Part shown: positions 1 to 8,588 of the stretch, one piece after another | Layout of the letters: each line of letters starts with the position of its first letter | Position numbering within the stretch: position 1 is the stretch's first letter | Program-made: the position numbers and the translations under genes | Assembly: GCF_014647495.1 (NCBI RefSeq) | Contig: NZ_BMPH01000004.1 | Location: 62,001 to 126,000, forward strand | Length of the DNA stretch: 64,000 bases | Source: Glutamicibacter protophormiae | Lineage (GTDB): Bacteria; Actinomycetota; Actinomycetes; Actinomycetales; Micrococcaceae | Reading direction: 5' to 3' | The notes under the pieces: model-generated | Database searches by the model: none | Told to the model about the DNA's origin: nothing | What the model saw: the letters and a program-made list of their open reading frames with translations, nothing else

Positions 1-1475
1 GACGCCGAGGTCACCATCGGTGCGTTCACGAAGAACTTCACCTGGTAGCCCTTGATGTAGCCCTTGGACTGCACGTCGGATAGCGAAGTGTACATCGCGA
101 TGTCGTCCGAGGTATTCGGCTCTCCGTCCTCACCCTCACTGTTGGCCGAGTTGATGCCGACTGCACGCGAGCCGACCATGACTGGTCCGCCGGAGTCGCC
201 CTGGTCCAGCACCGTCTGGCCGGGGTTGTTAGCCAGGTAGCCCTCCACCGCCCGCAGATCGTTTTTCAGTCCCAAAACGAAGAAGACGCCGTCGCCGATG
301 ATCTCCGAGCAGCTCCAGCCGGTGGTGCGGCCCGACGAGCAGGCCTCGGCGCCGGCCACTGCCTTGGAGACGCCGGTAACCTTGACCGAACCCTCGCGAG
401 GACCGGCAGCGGGCCAGTTCGACACGAGCGCCGGCAAGTTCAGCTCGGGGTTTATGTTGTCGATGACGGCGATGTCGGTGCCAGGCTCGTCGTTGCCTGT
501 CGGCGCACCCGAGTTGTTGGGGCCGCCGAACTGGCTGAACCCGAAGGTTCCCAGAGGAGCCCCGATGGCATCCAAAGAATTCGGCTTGGACTGTTCGGCA
601 ATGCCGAAAATCTTGCCCTGTCCGTCGTCGGTGCAGTGGCCCGCGGTGATGATGGCATCGGCACCGTTCGGGGCCCAGGCATTGAAACCAGCCGAGCAGA
701 TAGTCGATGTGGCGCTAGGCCCGCCTGTCTTATCGACGAAGTAGCCCATGGCACCGAAGTAATCGTTTGCGGCTGAGGTCTTAGCCGGACCCGAGCCCTC
801 AACGAGCTCGACACCCTTGGCCTGTTCCACGAACTCCTCCAGGGTCAACGACATGACTGCAGAAGACTTACTGGGAGTCGATCTGGACTTGCGCTCGGCG
901 GCGGCAGGACCGCCGGCGATGATCTGAAGACCTTCCTTGGTGTTAATGATCGCGGTCAGTCGCGTCAGCTCGCTCGGTTTCACGTTCTCGAGGACTTCCT
1001 CGTAGACGTCGCCGACATTCTTGATCGCGCCGATCTCGGTGGTGATCGAGGCGGTCTTGGTAGACGAGGAATCCAGGACCTTCTTGGCCTTGACTTCATC
1101 AGCCTTGCTGACCTTGATCTCTGCCGTGGTGCCATTGACGCTGGCGGACGCCTTGATGCCCTCGTGGCTCAGTTTCTCGCGGATCTCCGCGACTTCTTCC
1201 GACACCTTGGATTCTGCGTTGAACTGCTCTACGGTCTTGCCCAGATCGCGCTCGACGGCTTCCTTCAAGCCCTCGGTCTCCACAGCGCTATCCGAGGCGT
1301 CGTCAGCCGAAGTTGCAGATGCGTTCGTGGACGCGGCTGCGCTTGGCGATTCCGAGGGTGCGACGGCGGCTTCGGGTGCTGCAGCGGCAGGCATGAAGCT
1401 TCCGCCAACTACCAAGGCCGTGGCCGCAACAGCGACGAAGCCGCGTTGCGCCGTCTTATTATTCGGTTTTGGCAT
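1..1475 (-). CDS. Secreted trypsin-like serine protease (S1, streptogrisin/alpha-lytic type), C-terminus cut by window edge
   Basis: Reading the minus strand from the ATG at 1475 gives an uninterrupted protein of about 491 residues that runs off the left edge. It begins with a signal peptide (charged start, hydrophobic AVAATALVVGG stretch, AAA-AP cleavage region), followed by an acidic alpha-helical pro-region of about 190 residues as in proteases that need a pro-domain to fold. The chymotrypsin-fold domain carries the full triad: His in TAGHC (codon 636-638), Asp in GTDIAVI (474-476) and Ser in GDSGGP (192-194). A GGGAGA ribosome site lies 8 bases before the ATG. The secreted enzyme should degrade extracellular protein. 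The C-terminus lies outside the window, so a further C-terminal domain cannot be excluded. Several plus-strand open frames over this region are shadows. Confidence 0.9.
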   Translation of the reverse strand, partial: MPKPNNKTAQRGFVAVAATALVVGGSFMPAAAAPEAAVAPSESPSAAASTNASATSADDASDSAVETEGLKEAVERDLGKTVEQFNAESKVSEEVAEIREKLSHEGIKASASVNGTTAEIKVSKADEVKAKKVLDSSSTKTASITTEIGAIKNVGDVYEEVLENVKPSELTRLTAIINTKEGLQIIAGGPAAAERKSRSTPSKSSAVMSLTLEEFVEQAKGVELVEGSGPAKTSAANDYFGAMGYFVDKTGGPSATSTICSAGFNAWAPNGADAIITAGHCTDDGQGKIFGIAEQSKPNSLDAIGAPLGTFGFSQFGGPNNSGAPTGNDEPGTDIAVIDNINPELNLPALVSNWPAAGPREGSVKVTGVSKAVAGAEACSSGRTTGWSCSEIIGDGVFFVLGLKNDLRAVEGYLANNPGQTVLDQGDSGGPVMVGSRAVGINSANSEGEDGEPNTSDDIAMYTSLSDVQSKGYIKGYQVKFFVNAPMVTSA

Positions 1476-1637
1476 TAATGCTTCTCCCAGATCGAAAGGT
1501 GCGAGGGTTTCGGCGCGCCTTCGTATGTATGGGCGCAGCGAAACGGAGTTTGTTACCAAAATGAAACCCTATCGGGGAATACGTACAGGTTTCAAGCACC
1601 AGATCCAACAAAAATACAAACTATGGATTACATAATG

Positions 1638-1736
1638 CCTAGTCAGGCTAGTTAGAACATTTTGACTCAAATCACAACAGGCGAAGTGATTCAAAAAATT
1701 GAAGATTCATCTTCCTTTACTTCAACCTAGTCAGGC
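1638..1736. repeat. 11-base direct repeat pair upstream of the protease gene
   Basis: CCTAGTCAGGC occurs identically at 1638-1648 and 1726-1736, 88 bases apart, in the region upstream of the protease start at 1475. The spacing is close to eight helical turns, which would suit two operator half-sites bridged by a regulator. This is inference: the repeat is seen, its role is not known. Confidence 0.4.
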
Positions 1737-1946
1737 AGAGTGGGCGTGCCGTTTTGCGCAGAATAAGAGCAACTTCCTCCACTTATCCGAAGGCATCCGC
1801 AGAATTGTCCAAACTTCGTATTAATTCCCGCGTGTCGAGACAGAAGTTTCTTCAAGCTACCCCTTAAATGACCAATTTCAGACGGCTTGATCGAACGTTG
1901 AGGTTGATGGCACAAGGAGTCCCGAATCCGAATCGGGCAGAGAAAA

Positions 1947-1973
1947 CCCACGTACGCAGGTCGCATACGTGGG
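1947..1973 (-). terminator. Candidate rho-independent terminator of the rpsP-lepB operon
   Basis: An 8-base perfect stem (CCCACGTA at 1947-1954, TACGTGGG at 1966-1973) with an 11-base loop. On the minus strand it is followed by TTTTCTCT. It lies about 40 bases beyond the lepB stop. Confidence 0.55.
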
Positions 1974-2014
1974 ATGATTCCGATTCTGACGCATCGGACT
2001 CACCGGGCGAATGG

Positions 2015-2662
2015 CTAACGGATTTCAGAGCGGTGTTCGGCCGGCCAAATGATATGGGTTGCTTGCCCGGTAACGCGATCCAGGCTGATCATGCCACCGC
2101 CGCTGGCGCCAAGCAATGACCGGGAATCCTGCGACACTGATCGGTGGTCTCCCATGACCCAGATCCGACCGGCAGGAACTTGAACGGAGAACTTCATCTC
2201 GCTGGGTGCATCGCCTGCGAAGAGGTAGGGCTCGTCGATGGGTTCGCCGTTAACCGTGATGCGGCCGTCGGCGGAGCAGCATTCAACCGTATCCCCGCCG
2301 ACCCCGATAACGCGCTTGACGTAGGAATGCGAGTTGCCGGAAAGTTTGAAGGCACCCATGACGTCGTCGACCACGGAGGAACGGGCATACGGCAGGAAGG
2401 AACCGCGGCCGTCGAATACGATGACGTCTCCACGCTGGGGCTCGGCGTCATCGTAGGCGCGGCGGTCCACGGAGATGGCCTGGCCGGGATTCAGCGTGGA
2501 CTGCATCGAATCAGAGCGGATGCTGAATACGTCGACGAAAAATGCGCGGATGATGATCACAGCGACCAATGCGCAAATGACGGCGAGAACAGCGAAGCGC
2601 CAGACCCAGTAAAAGGCCCGGCGCTTCGTGATTGCCGCTTCAGGGCGAGCAATCTGGTTCAT
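2015..2662 (-). CDS. lepB: Signal peptidase I
   Basis: Type I signal peptidase of 215 residues that removes signal peptides from exported proteins at the membrane. One N-terminal membrane segment (about residues 17-42) is followed by the periplasm-facing catalytic domain. The nucleophilic Ser lies in FSIRSDSMQSTL and the general-base Lys in SHSYVKRVIGVGGDT; the late GDHR box (WVMGDHRSVSQDSR) is also present. I chose the ATG at 2662 because a longer in-frame extension would run into rplS. It is the last gene of the operon, 13 bases after rplS, an arrangement common in actinobacteria. Confidence 0.93.
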   Translation of the reverse strand: MNQIARPEAAITKRRAFYWVWRFAVLAVICALVAVIIIRAFFVDVFSIRSDSMQSTLNPGQAISVDRRAYDDAEPQRGDVIVFDGRGSFLPYARSSVVDDVMGAFKLSGNSHSYVKRVIGVGGDTVECCSADGRITVNGEPIDEPYLFAGDAPSEMKFSVQVPAGRIWVMGDHRSVSQDSRSLLGASGGGMISLDRVTGQATHIIWPAEHRSEIR

Positions 2663-2675
2663 GGAAGAACGCAGA

Positions 2676-3035
2676 TTACTTCTTGCCGCCGAAGTCGCGC
2701 TTCTCGCGGATGCGAGCAGCCTTGCCGTGACGATCGCGCATGTAGTACAGCTTGGCACGACGTACGTCACCCTTGGACACAACCTCAATCTTGTCGATGA
2801 TTGGGGAGTGAAGCGGGAAGGTACGCTCGATGCCGGTGCCGAAGGAAACCTTGCGAACGGTGAAGGTCTCGCCTACGCCGCGGCCCTGACGGCCTAGTAC
2901 GTAGCCCTGGAAGACCTGAACACGGGAGTTCTTGCCTTCGATGATGTTGACGTGCACCTTGAGGGTGTCGCCAGGACCGAAAGCAGGAACGTCGGAACGC
3001 AGGCTGGCTGCATCCAAAGAGTCAAGAATATGCAT
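2676..3035 (-). CDS. rplS: 50S ribosomal protein L19
   Basis: 119-residue protein with the typical L19 start [19 protein letters not shown] and the conserved [19 protein letters not shown] segment, ending in the basic [12 protein letters not shown] tail. L19 sits at the 30S-50S interface. An AGGAGA ribosome site precedes the ATG at 3035 by a few bases, which decides this start over an upstream in-frame one. It follows trmD after about 260 bases, a longer gap than elsewhere in the operon, so it may also have its own promoter or a leader. Confidence 0.97.
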   Translation of the reverse strand: MHILDSLDAASLRSDVPAFGPGDTLKVHVNIIEGKNSRVQVFQGYVLGRQGRGVGETFTVRKVSFGTGIERTFPLHSPIIDKIEVVSKGDVRRAKLYYMRDRHGKAARIREKRDFGGKK

Positions 3036-3294
3036 TGTGCATCTCCTAGGATCAATGCCGCAGGTCACCGAATCCTCGTAGCGGGGCTCTTCGAGCGCCT
3101 GAATCGGCGTCGAACTCCCCGGAACGTTTACCACCGGCTGGCTTTAGCAACCGATGCGGCGGTTCTTGAAGCCCGGGATCCCCCTGCGGCAGGAGTCGGA
3201 CAAAACACACCAAGAAACAATTTTGCCATATAAATGGCCTCCAGGTGAACACCTCGGCGGCGGAACCCGCCGTGATGTCGACCTCGTAAACCGC

Positions 3295-4119
3295 CTACTC
3301 GGATTCGGTCCCCGCGCCGGTGGCCCAGTCAAGCTGGGACTTGGGCAGGATTTCGCCATCCACGACGGCGAACCCGTTATGCCACAGGGCGTCTCGGTCG
3401 CGACGATTCAGGCTTTCCACATCGAGCTGGGGAATCAGATCCGGGCGGCGGGCTGCGGTGCGCTTGATCTGTTCGTCGCGGCGGTGGCGTGCCACGCGGT
3501 GGTGGTTGCCGCCAAGAAGCACCTCGGGCACCTCACGGCCGCGCCAGGAGGCCGGCTTGGTGTAGACGGGGTACTCCAGCAGCACGTCGGAATGGGACTC
3601 CTCAACGAGGGACTCCGGATTGCCGATCACGCCGGGGATCAGCCGTGCGATGGCCTCGACCATCACCATGACTGCGACTTCTCCCCCATTCAGGACATAG
3701 TCGCCGATCGACACCGGGATGACAGTGAAGTTTTCGTGCGCGTACTCGATGACGCGCTCGTCGATGCCCTCGTAACGGCCGCAGGCGAAAACCAGGTGGT
3801 CTTCTTCGGCCAGGTCGTAGGCCATCTTCTGGTTGAAGACCGTCCCTGCCGGCGAGGGCACGATCAGCACCGGCTTCTTCTCGGCCGGGGCCTGGGCACG
3901 TACGGCGTCCAGCGCCTGGCCCCACGGCTCGGGCATCATGACCATGCCGGCGCCGCCGCCGTACGGGGTGTCGTCCACCTTGCGGTGCTTGTCGGTGGCG
4001 AAGTCGCGCAGGTTGGTGACGTTCAGGTCTAGGATGCCGTCTTCCGCTGCCCGGCCGATGAGCGAGAGCTGCAGCGGGTTCAGGTATTCGGGGAAAATCG
4101 AGATGACGTCCAGGCGCAT
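3295..4119 (-). CDS. trmD: tRNA (guanine-37-N1)-methyltransferase
   Basis: 274-residue SPOUT methyltransferase that makes m1G37 in tRNAs and so prevents +1 frameshifting. The N-terminus [13 protein letters not shown] and the trefoil-knot AdoMet site with [15 protein letters not shown] and [12 protein letters not shown] are conserved. The ATG overlaps the rimM stop codon by one base (TAATG), indicating translational coupling. Confidence 0.97.
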   Translation of the reverse strand: MRLDVISIFPEYLNPLQLSLIGRAAEDGILDLNVTNLRDFATDKHRKVDDTPYGGGAGMVMMPEPWGQALDAVRAQAPAEKKPVLIVPSPAGTVFNQKMAYDLAEEDHLVFACGRYEGIDERVIEYAHENFTVIPVSIGDYVLNGGEVAVMVMVEAIARLIPGVIGNPESLVEESHSDVLLEYPVYTKPASWRGREVPEVLLGGNHHRVARHRRDEQIKRTAARRPDLIPQLDVESLNRRDRDALWHNGFAVVDGEILPKSQLDWATGAGTESE

Positions 4120-4661
4120 TACTTGGACTCCCCTTCGGGCTGCTCGGAGTCCTCGGAGTTCAGCTCCAGCAAGCCCGGCGGCGGGGTGATGGTCAGCGTG
4201 CCGGCCTCGGTGTCGATCTCCGGGACGAACTCGTCCACGAACGGCAGGTAGATTTCCTCGCCCTCGGCGTTTTCGAAGACCAGCAGATCCTGGGCCGGGT
4301 TGGTACGCAGCGCGGTGACCACGCCGACCTCGACGCCATGGTGCATGACCTTGAGGTCCTGCAGCTCATGCTCGTACCACTCGTCGGAGTCGTCTTCCGG
4401 TTCCTCGCCGACCTCGATCTCCAGACGGGCGCCGCGCAGCGTTTCGGCGGTATTGCGGTCCGAGATCTCCTGGAAGGTCAACAACAGGATCGTCTTGTTC
4501 CAGCGCGCGCTCTTGATGATCAGCGAATCAACCGGACCACCGGTGACATGCAGGACTTCGCCGGCGACGAAGCGCTCTTCGGGCGCGTCGGTGAGGACCT
4601 GGGCCGTGACTTCGCCACGGATGCCGTGGGGCTTGCCGATGCGGGCTACCTGCAATCGCAT
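4119..4661 (-). CDS. rimM: 16S rRNA processing protein RimM
   Basis: 180-residue 30S maturation factor. It begins [18 protein letters not shown], the typical RimM N-terminal beta-barrel start, and has a PRC-barrel C-terminal half ([20 protein letters not shown]). It helps assemble the 30S head around S19. The end carries an acidic, low-complexity tail ([13 protein letters not shown]). It lies between khpA and trmD, as expected; a strong hairpin separates it from khpA. Confidence 0.95.
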   Translation of the reverse strand: MRLQVARIGKPHGIRGEVTAQVLTDAPEERFVAGEVLHVTGGPVDSLIIKSARWNKTILLLTFQEISDRNTAETLRGARLEIEVGEEPEDDSDEWYEHELQDLKVMHHGVEVGVVTALRTNPAQDLLVFENAEGEEIYLPFVDEFVPEIDTEAGTLTITPPPGLLELNSEDSEQPEGESK

Positions 4662-4725
4662 GTTCGCTGAACCTTTTCTTCGGTGGGTGGCTTCAGATGG
4701 TGAAGGAATAAATTTTGGGGTGAAA

Positions 4726-4769
4726 CACTAAAGGAGTTCCCGCGTTGTAGAGCGGAAACTCCTTTAGTG
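4726..4769 (-). terminator. Strong hairpin between khpA and rimM (attenuator or partial terminator)
   Basis: Two 18-base arms (4726-4743 and 4752-4769) pair with a single mismatch around an 8-base loop. GTGAAACAC is repeated directly just outside the two arms. In the direction of transcription the stem is followed by a moderately T-rich stretch. Because rimM-trmD-rplS follow, it may tune read-through from rpsP-khpA or act as an RNA-processing site. Confidence 0.6.
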
Positions 4770-4803
4770 GTGAAACACGGCCGGGGCCGGGCTTCTAAGT
4801 TGT

Positions 4804-5046
4804 TCAGCCTCGGCGTCGATCAGTGTCGATGACATCAACACGGATCGATTCCTTGGCCAACGCTGCCATCACGGTGCGCAGTGCCCGTGCGGTGCGACCC
4901 TGGCGACCGATCACACGACCGAGATCATCAGGGTTCACACGTACTTCGAGCAAGTCGCCGCGGCGGGTGGACTTCAGGGCAACCTGAACATCCTCCGGTT
5001 CCTCGACGACTCCGCGTACCAGGTGGTCTAGCGCGTCAACGAGCAT
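4804..5046 (-). CDS. khpA: KH-domain RNA-binding protein KhpA
   Basis: 80-residue protein that is essentially one type II KH domain. The GxxG loop appears as GRQG in DDLGRVIGRQGRTARAL, the surface that grips single-stranded RNA. KhpA (YlqC) partners with KhpB in many Gram-positives and affects cell elongation and sRNA/mRNA handling. The gene begins 2 bases after the rpsP stop, so the two are co-transcribed and probably coupled. Confidence 0.93.
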   Translation of the reverse strand: MLVDALDHLVRGVVEEPEDVQVALKSTRRGDLLEVRVNPDDLGRVIGRQGRTARALRTVMAALAKESIRVDVIDTDRRRG

Positions 5047-5048
5047 GA

Positions 5049-5459
5049 TTACTCAGCCTCGGTAGCTTCAGCCTCTGCCTCTTCGGCAGCTGGCTTTTCA
5101 GCCTTCTTGGTGATGGCTTCCTTGAGGATAACCGAGCCCTTTTCAGGAGCAACGAATGCTGGCTTAGGCTCGGCAACCTTGTAGGTGCCTTCCTGGCCAT
5201 CGATGCCCTTGAACTTCTGCCAGTCACCGGTGACCTTCAGCAGTGCGTGTACCTGCTCGGTTGGCTGAGCGCCAACGGACAGCCAGTACTGTGCACGGTC
5301 CGAATCAATCTCGATGATCGAAGGGTTCTCGGTCGGGTGGTACTTACCGATCTCCTCGATGGCACGGCCATCGCGCTTGGAGCGCGAGTCCATGACGACA
5401 ACGCGGTAGAAAGGTGCGCGCATCTTACCGAAGCGCTTCAGACGAATCTTTACGGCCAC
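5049..5459 (-). CDS. rpsP: 30S ribosomal protein S16
   Basis: 136 residues. The S16 core ([19 protein letters not shown], then [14 protein letters not shown]) is followed by an extended, Ala/Glu-rich acidic tail of the kind seen in actinobacteria. I chose the GTG at 5459 because AGGAG lies 9 bases upstream and the protein then begins exactly where S16 proteins begin. It is the first gene of the operon; the promoter should lie between 5460 and about 5650. Confidence 0.95.
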   Translation of the reverse strand: MAVKIRLKRFGKMRAPFYRVVVMDSRSKRDGRAIEEIGKYHPTENPSIIEIDSDRAQYWLSVGAQPTEQVHALLKVTGDWQKFKGIDGQEGTYKVAEPKPAFVAPEKGSVILKEAITKKAEKPAAEEAEAEATEAE

Positions 5460-5719
5460 TTTAGTGGTCTCCTGTTTCTCAACATGGTCGAGCCAAGCGT
5501 TGTGCACCTGTGGGGCAGGCCTTACTAACCCGGCTCTAAAAGGACAGGATTCGAAACGGAGAGAGGGTCCATAACAAATCGAGTACCCTGCAATTATGCC
5601 AGAGACTCCGGACCCAAACCAATTCCTCCCACCCTCCGCGTGCCCGATCATCAGATGAGCTTGGTCACGCCCGAGTTGGAAGCGGAGTGGCCTCCCGGGA
5701 GGGAACTACGATTAATTCT

Positions 5720-6349
5720 ATGACCGTCACCTCTGCTTTGCTTTCCTTCGCCGTGGTCGCCGCGCTGATGACCCTGGTTCCAGGGGTCGATACGGCGCTG
5801 ATCCTGCGCTCGGCGGTGACGCGCAGCCGATTGGACGCACTGGTGGCGGCCCTCGGAATCTGCTCCGGCGTCTTCATATGGGGCATCATCGCAGCCGCTG
5901 GAGCGTCCGCGGTTCTGGCCGCTTCCCAGCTCGCCTACCAAATACTGACCTATGCCGGAGCGGCCTACCTGATATTCCTGGGCGGCCAGATGATCTACCG
6001 TTCCTTGCGGCGCCGGGAACTGGAGCCGACGAATGTTTCCGTGGCCAGCAGCAAATGGAAAGCCTACGCGACGGGCTTGGTGACCAATCTGTTGAATCCG
6101 AAGATCGGCGTCTTCTACATCGCGGTGATCCCCCAGTTCACCCCGGCCGATGCCAATGCGCTTCTCATGGGCATCGCGTTGTCTGCGGTGCATGTGGCAA
6201 TGACCCTGGCATGGGCCGGAGTACTCATTCTGGGAGCCTCGCTGGCCGGACAATGGCTGAGCACGCCGAAGGCAGTGACGTGGATGGACCGGATCACCGG
6301 AACGGTACTGGTCGGATTCGGACTCAGGGTGGCGCTCTCCAAGCCTTAG
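5720..6349 (+). CDS. LysE/RhtB-family amino-acid exporter
   Basis: About 209 residues with six predicted membrane helices. The family signatures are visible: TLVPGVDTALILRSAV after the first helix, GICSGVFIWG, and NLLNPKIGVFYIAVIPQF in the middle. These proteins export amino acids or homoserine lactones; the substrate cannot be read from sequence. The ATG at 5720 is preferred over one at 5687 because the first hydrophobic helix then starts at residue 5 and a GGGAGGG stretch lies about 15 bases upstream, a rather long spacing. It is divergent from rpsP and stands alone. Confidence 0.85.
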   Translation: MTVTSALLSFAVVAALMTLVPGVDTALILRSAVTRSRLDALVAALGICSGVFIWGIIAAAGASAVLAASQLAYQILTYAGAAYLIFLGGQMIYRSLRRRELEPTNVSVASSKWKAYATGLVTNLLNPKIGVFYIAVIPQFTPADANALLMGIALSAVHVAMTLAWAGVLILGASLAGQWLSTPKAVTWMDRITGTVLVGFGLRVALSKP

Positions 6350-6456
6350 GCTCAGCGCCGCAGGGATCAACTAACCGTTCTGGTTTCCTGTCGAGGATCC
6401 GGAAAAGGCATGCCGGGCCCAGTGAATTCTCCGGGTCCATGTCAAGCATGCGGGTT

Positions 6457-8274
6457 TTAGGCAGCGGTGTAGAGCCGGTTGCGTTGGGGTATCTGCAAGG
6501 GATCCACGTGCTTGGGGAACAAGATGTAGGCCAGTCCCCCGATTTTCACGAGCGTGAGCAAACCGGCATGGATCGCCAAATGGTGCCGCCGGCACAGGCA
6601 CGAGGCGTTGCGGCAACTGGTTTTCCCGCCATGTTCCCACCAGTCGTCGTGGTGGCATTCGAGCATTTCCGGCGGCGCGGTGCAGCCGGGCACAATGCAC
6701 CCACGGTCCCGGGCCAGCGCGGCCCGCTTGATGGCTTCGGTGAAGAATCTCTGGGTCCGCCCGACGTCCAGCGGCTGCCCGTCGGCCCCGAAGATCACCC
6801 GGTAGATTGCGCCCTCGCACATGAGCCTGCCGGTTTCGGCCGCGTCGAGCTTTACCCCGTGGTCCGTGGTCGAGGTGAGCCGGTCGGGGTGCCGCAGGTC
6901 GTCAAGGGCCTTCAACTGGATGTGGATTCCAATCCGGGGCGCGATGGTTTTGGCGCTTTGCCCCGGGGTGCCGGCTCCCAAGGCCGCGAGAAATGCGTTC
7001 AGCCGGCGCTGGGCGGGCGGGACGTCGGCGTCGCCGCCCAGATCGGGATCCTGGTCGCTGAATGTGGTTCGAGACTGTCCGGCGCCCTCGTCGTGCTCGG
7101 AGTCCATAAGCTCGAAATCTTGTTCAGCCGAGTCCAACAACGTTTCCTGCGATCCTTCGTCCTTGGCCTGCCACCCATCGAGGTCGACGATGTTCTCACT
7201 AACCTCGCCAGCGCTGCCGTCATCGGCGCCGGAATTGATCCCGGACCAGTCCGGTGCCGGTTCGTCGGAGCTGAACAGCGGGTCGGTCTGGATCTCCTCG
7301 TGTTCCGCCGCCTCGACGTCCGCGGTGCCGCGTTCGGCCTTCTGCGAGCCGGCGCGCCCTGCACTCCGGGCGGCCTTGCCGGCCTGGGTGCGCGGGTTGT
7401 CCGCTTGCCTCATCATGGAGCGAAGCTGCTCGGCCTGCTCCCCCGCGGCACGCAGGTCGTAGCAGTCCACCCCGGCGCGGGTGCCGCGGAAGAAGATGCC
7501 GGTGTCCGGGGCGTGGTTCTTGCCATGCTCGCGCCGGTAGTCGGAAAGCAAGGTGGATACCTGCTTCTCGCTGGTGGTGCGATTCGGCTCGATGAGGGCC
7601 GCGGCCACGTGGTCTTCCATGAGGGCGCCGTCGGCGTGCCGGGCGGTGGGCGGCAGCGGCGTGCCTTCGAAGCAGGTGTCGGCCGGTTCGAACTTGTCCA
7701 GTGCCCGGGCGGCCTGGGCGATCCGGCGAGGGTCCACCGTTCCCGGGTTCTCGTACATTTGGGCAAGCCGGGCCAAACGCGGGGCAAGCGTGCCGCCGTC
7801 CATGGCGCGGCGGGCGATGAGCAGGTGCGCATCGTTCAGCCGGGAGGCGGCGCCATAGTAGTTCAGGCCGAGCCATGCGGCGGCGAAGTCGGCGGTAGTG
7901 CCGTAGTGCGCGCGGCCGGAATGCAGGCGCGGTGCGGCGCCGAGGTGCAACCGCCCGTAGGCGTTCTGATCCTGGGCGCGGCGCAGGGCGGCCAGTTCGT
8001 CGTCATCCAGCAGGTGGGCCCCGGTGGATTCGAGGTGGATTTGGCTGCGCAGCTGCTCGCGCTGGGTGTAGTGGAACAGCTTTTCGACCAGTTGGGCGTG
8101 GGCGGCGGCGACCCGCGGGTCCTCGATCCGGCGCAGGGCTTCGGAGAGCTTCACCAGCAGCGCGCAGCAGGAGGCCATGACGTCGAGCAGCGCGGCGGCC
8201 GCGCCGCGCGGGATGCTCCCGGTGATGACTTCGCGCAGCACCTGAAGTGCCGCGGCTAGCTGGTGAATACTCAT
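6457..8274 (-). CDS. DUF222/13E12-family protein with C-terminal HNH nuclease motif
   Basis: About 605 residues. The N-terminal two thirds are helical and match the DUF222 (13E12 repeat) style common and multi-copy in Micrococcaceae and mycobacteria; an acidic spacer (about residues 350-450) follows. The C-terminus holds an HNH motif: RDRGCIVPGC, ECHHDDWWEHGGKTS, CLCRRHHLAIH, with paired Cys and His for a zinc or metal site. Function is not established for the family. The ATG at 8274 lacks a clear ribosome site and no better start was seen upstream. It converges with the LysE gene and diverges from efeUOB. Confidence 0.8.
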   Translation of the reverse strand: MSIHQLAAALQVLREVITGSIPRGAAAALLDVMASCCALLVKLSEALRRIEDPRVAAAHAQLVEKLFHYTQREQLRSQIHLESTGAHLLDDDELAALRRAQDQNAYGRLHLGAAPRLHSGRAHYGTTADFAAAWLGLNYYGAASRLNDAHLLIARRAMDGGTLAPRLARLAQMYENPGTVDPRRIAQAARALDKFEPADTCFEGTPLPPTARHADGALMEDHVAAALIEPNRTTSEKQVSTLLSDYRREHGKNHAPDTGIFFRGTRAGVDCYDLRAAGEQAEQLRSMMRQADNPRTQAGKAARSAGRAGSQKAERGTADVEAAEHEEIQTDPLFSSDEPAPDWSGINSGADDGSAGEVSENIVDLDGWQAKDEGSQETLLDSAEQDFELMDSEHDEGAGQSRTTFSDQDPDLGGDADVPPAQRRLNAFLAALGAGTPGQSAKTIAPRIGIHIQLKALDDLRHPDRLTSTTDHGVKLDAAETGRLMCEGAIYRVIFGADGQPLDVGRTQRFFTEAIKRAALARDRGCIVPGCTAPPEMLECHHDDWWEHGGKTSCRNASCLCRRHHLAIHAGLLTLVKIGGLAYILFPKHVDPLQIPQRNRLYTAA

Positions 8275-8428
8275 GAAACCAGACTGGTCCGGCAGGACCA
8301 GGAGCTGCAGGAAGCGGACGCGAACTGTGGAGAAGAAGGCGGAAATATTTATCCACCCCCGGCAAGGCGCCCGCGAGGGCCGGTGCGGGGCGTCGGCGTA
8401 AAGGATTGCAGAGTGTGACGCGAAAAAA

Positions 8429-8443
8429 GTTGCCCAGGGCAAC
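8429..8443. promoter_or_regulatory. 15-base palindrome upstream of efeU
   Basis: GTTGCCC-A-GGGCAAC is a perfect odd-centred palindrome preceded by a run of A. It may be an operator for an unidentified regulator or part of a weak transcriptional stop; it lies about 60 bases upstream of the iron box. Confidence 0.35.
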
Positions 8444-8504
8444 GGTTAGGCGCTTGATTCAAAAAAAATGTTAGCGAATGCCCACGGATTGATATTTGCC
8501 CGGA

Positions 8505-8523
8505 CAAGCTTAGGCTAACCTGA
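8505..8523 (+). promoter_or_regulatory. DtxR/IdeR-type iron box controlling efeUOB
   Basis: CAAGCTTAGGCTAACCTGA matches 15 of 19 positions of the actinobacterial iron-box consensus TTAGGTTAGGCTAACCTAA, with the whole core TTAGGCTAACCT intact. It sits about 65 bases upstream of the efeU start, where bound Fe-DtxR/IdeR would block transcription. This predicts repression under iron sufficiency. Confidence 0.75.
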
Positions 8524-8588
8524 ACAAGGCATTTGGCCACCCGGGCGACGCAGCGGCGCGCGCGGGCGTATGACGGATGGAAACCACC

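Larger units (their letters stand above)
1476..2014. other. Intergenic region between the protease gene and lepB
   Basis: These 539 bases hold the protease promoter region and the lepB terminator. An 11-base direct repeat occurs at 1638-1648 and 1726-1736, and a hairpin followed by a T-rich stretch on the minus strand at 1947-1973. Two small open frames (1727-1966 minus, 1868-2119 plus) have no ribosome site or family resemblance that I can recognise, and the second runs into lepB, so I treat this as non-coding. Confidence 0.6.
8275..8588. other. Divergent regulatory region between the HNH gene and efeU
   Basis: 314 bases without a credible gene. It contains a 15-base perfect palindrome at 8429-8443 and a DtxR/IdeR-like iron box at 8505-8523, about 65 bases before efeU. 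A-rich tracts flank both elements. Confidence 0.6.

Noticed and set aside
298-1635. Plus-strand open frames over the protease gene
   Set aside because: They lie antisense to a complete S1 protease reading frame with signal peptide and catalytic triad; no ribosome sites and no family features.
1727-2119. Two small open frames (79 and 83 codons) between the protease gene and lepB
   Set aside because: No ribosome site or recognisable sequence; one overlaps the lepB end and the repeat and terminator elements explain the region better.
3036-3294. L19 leader or second promoter between trmD and rplS
   Set aside because: Only small stems such as 3258-3272 and no convincing promoter or conserved leader structure could be supported.
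5878-8259. 793-codon plus-strand open frame
   Set aside because: Composition is typical of a GC-rich shadow; it spans the LysE gene in another frame and runs antisense to the HNH protein.
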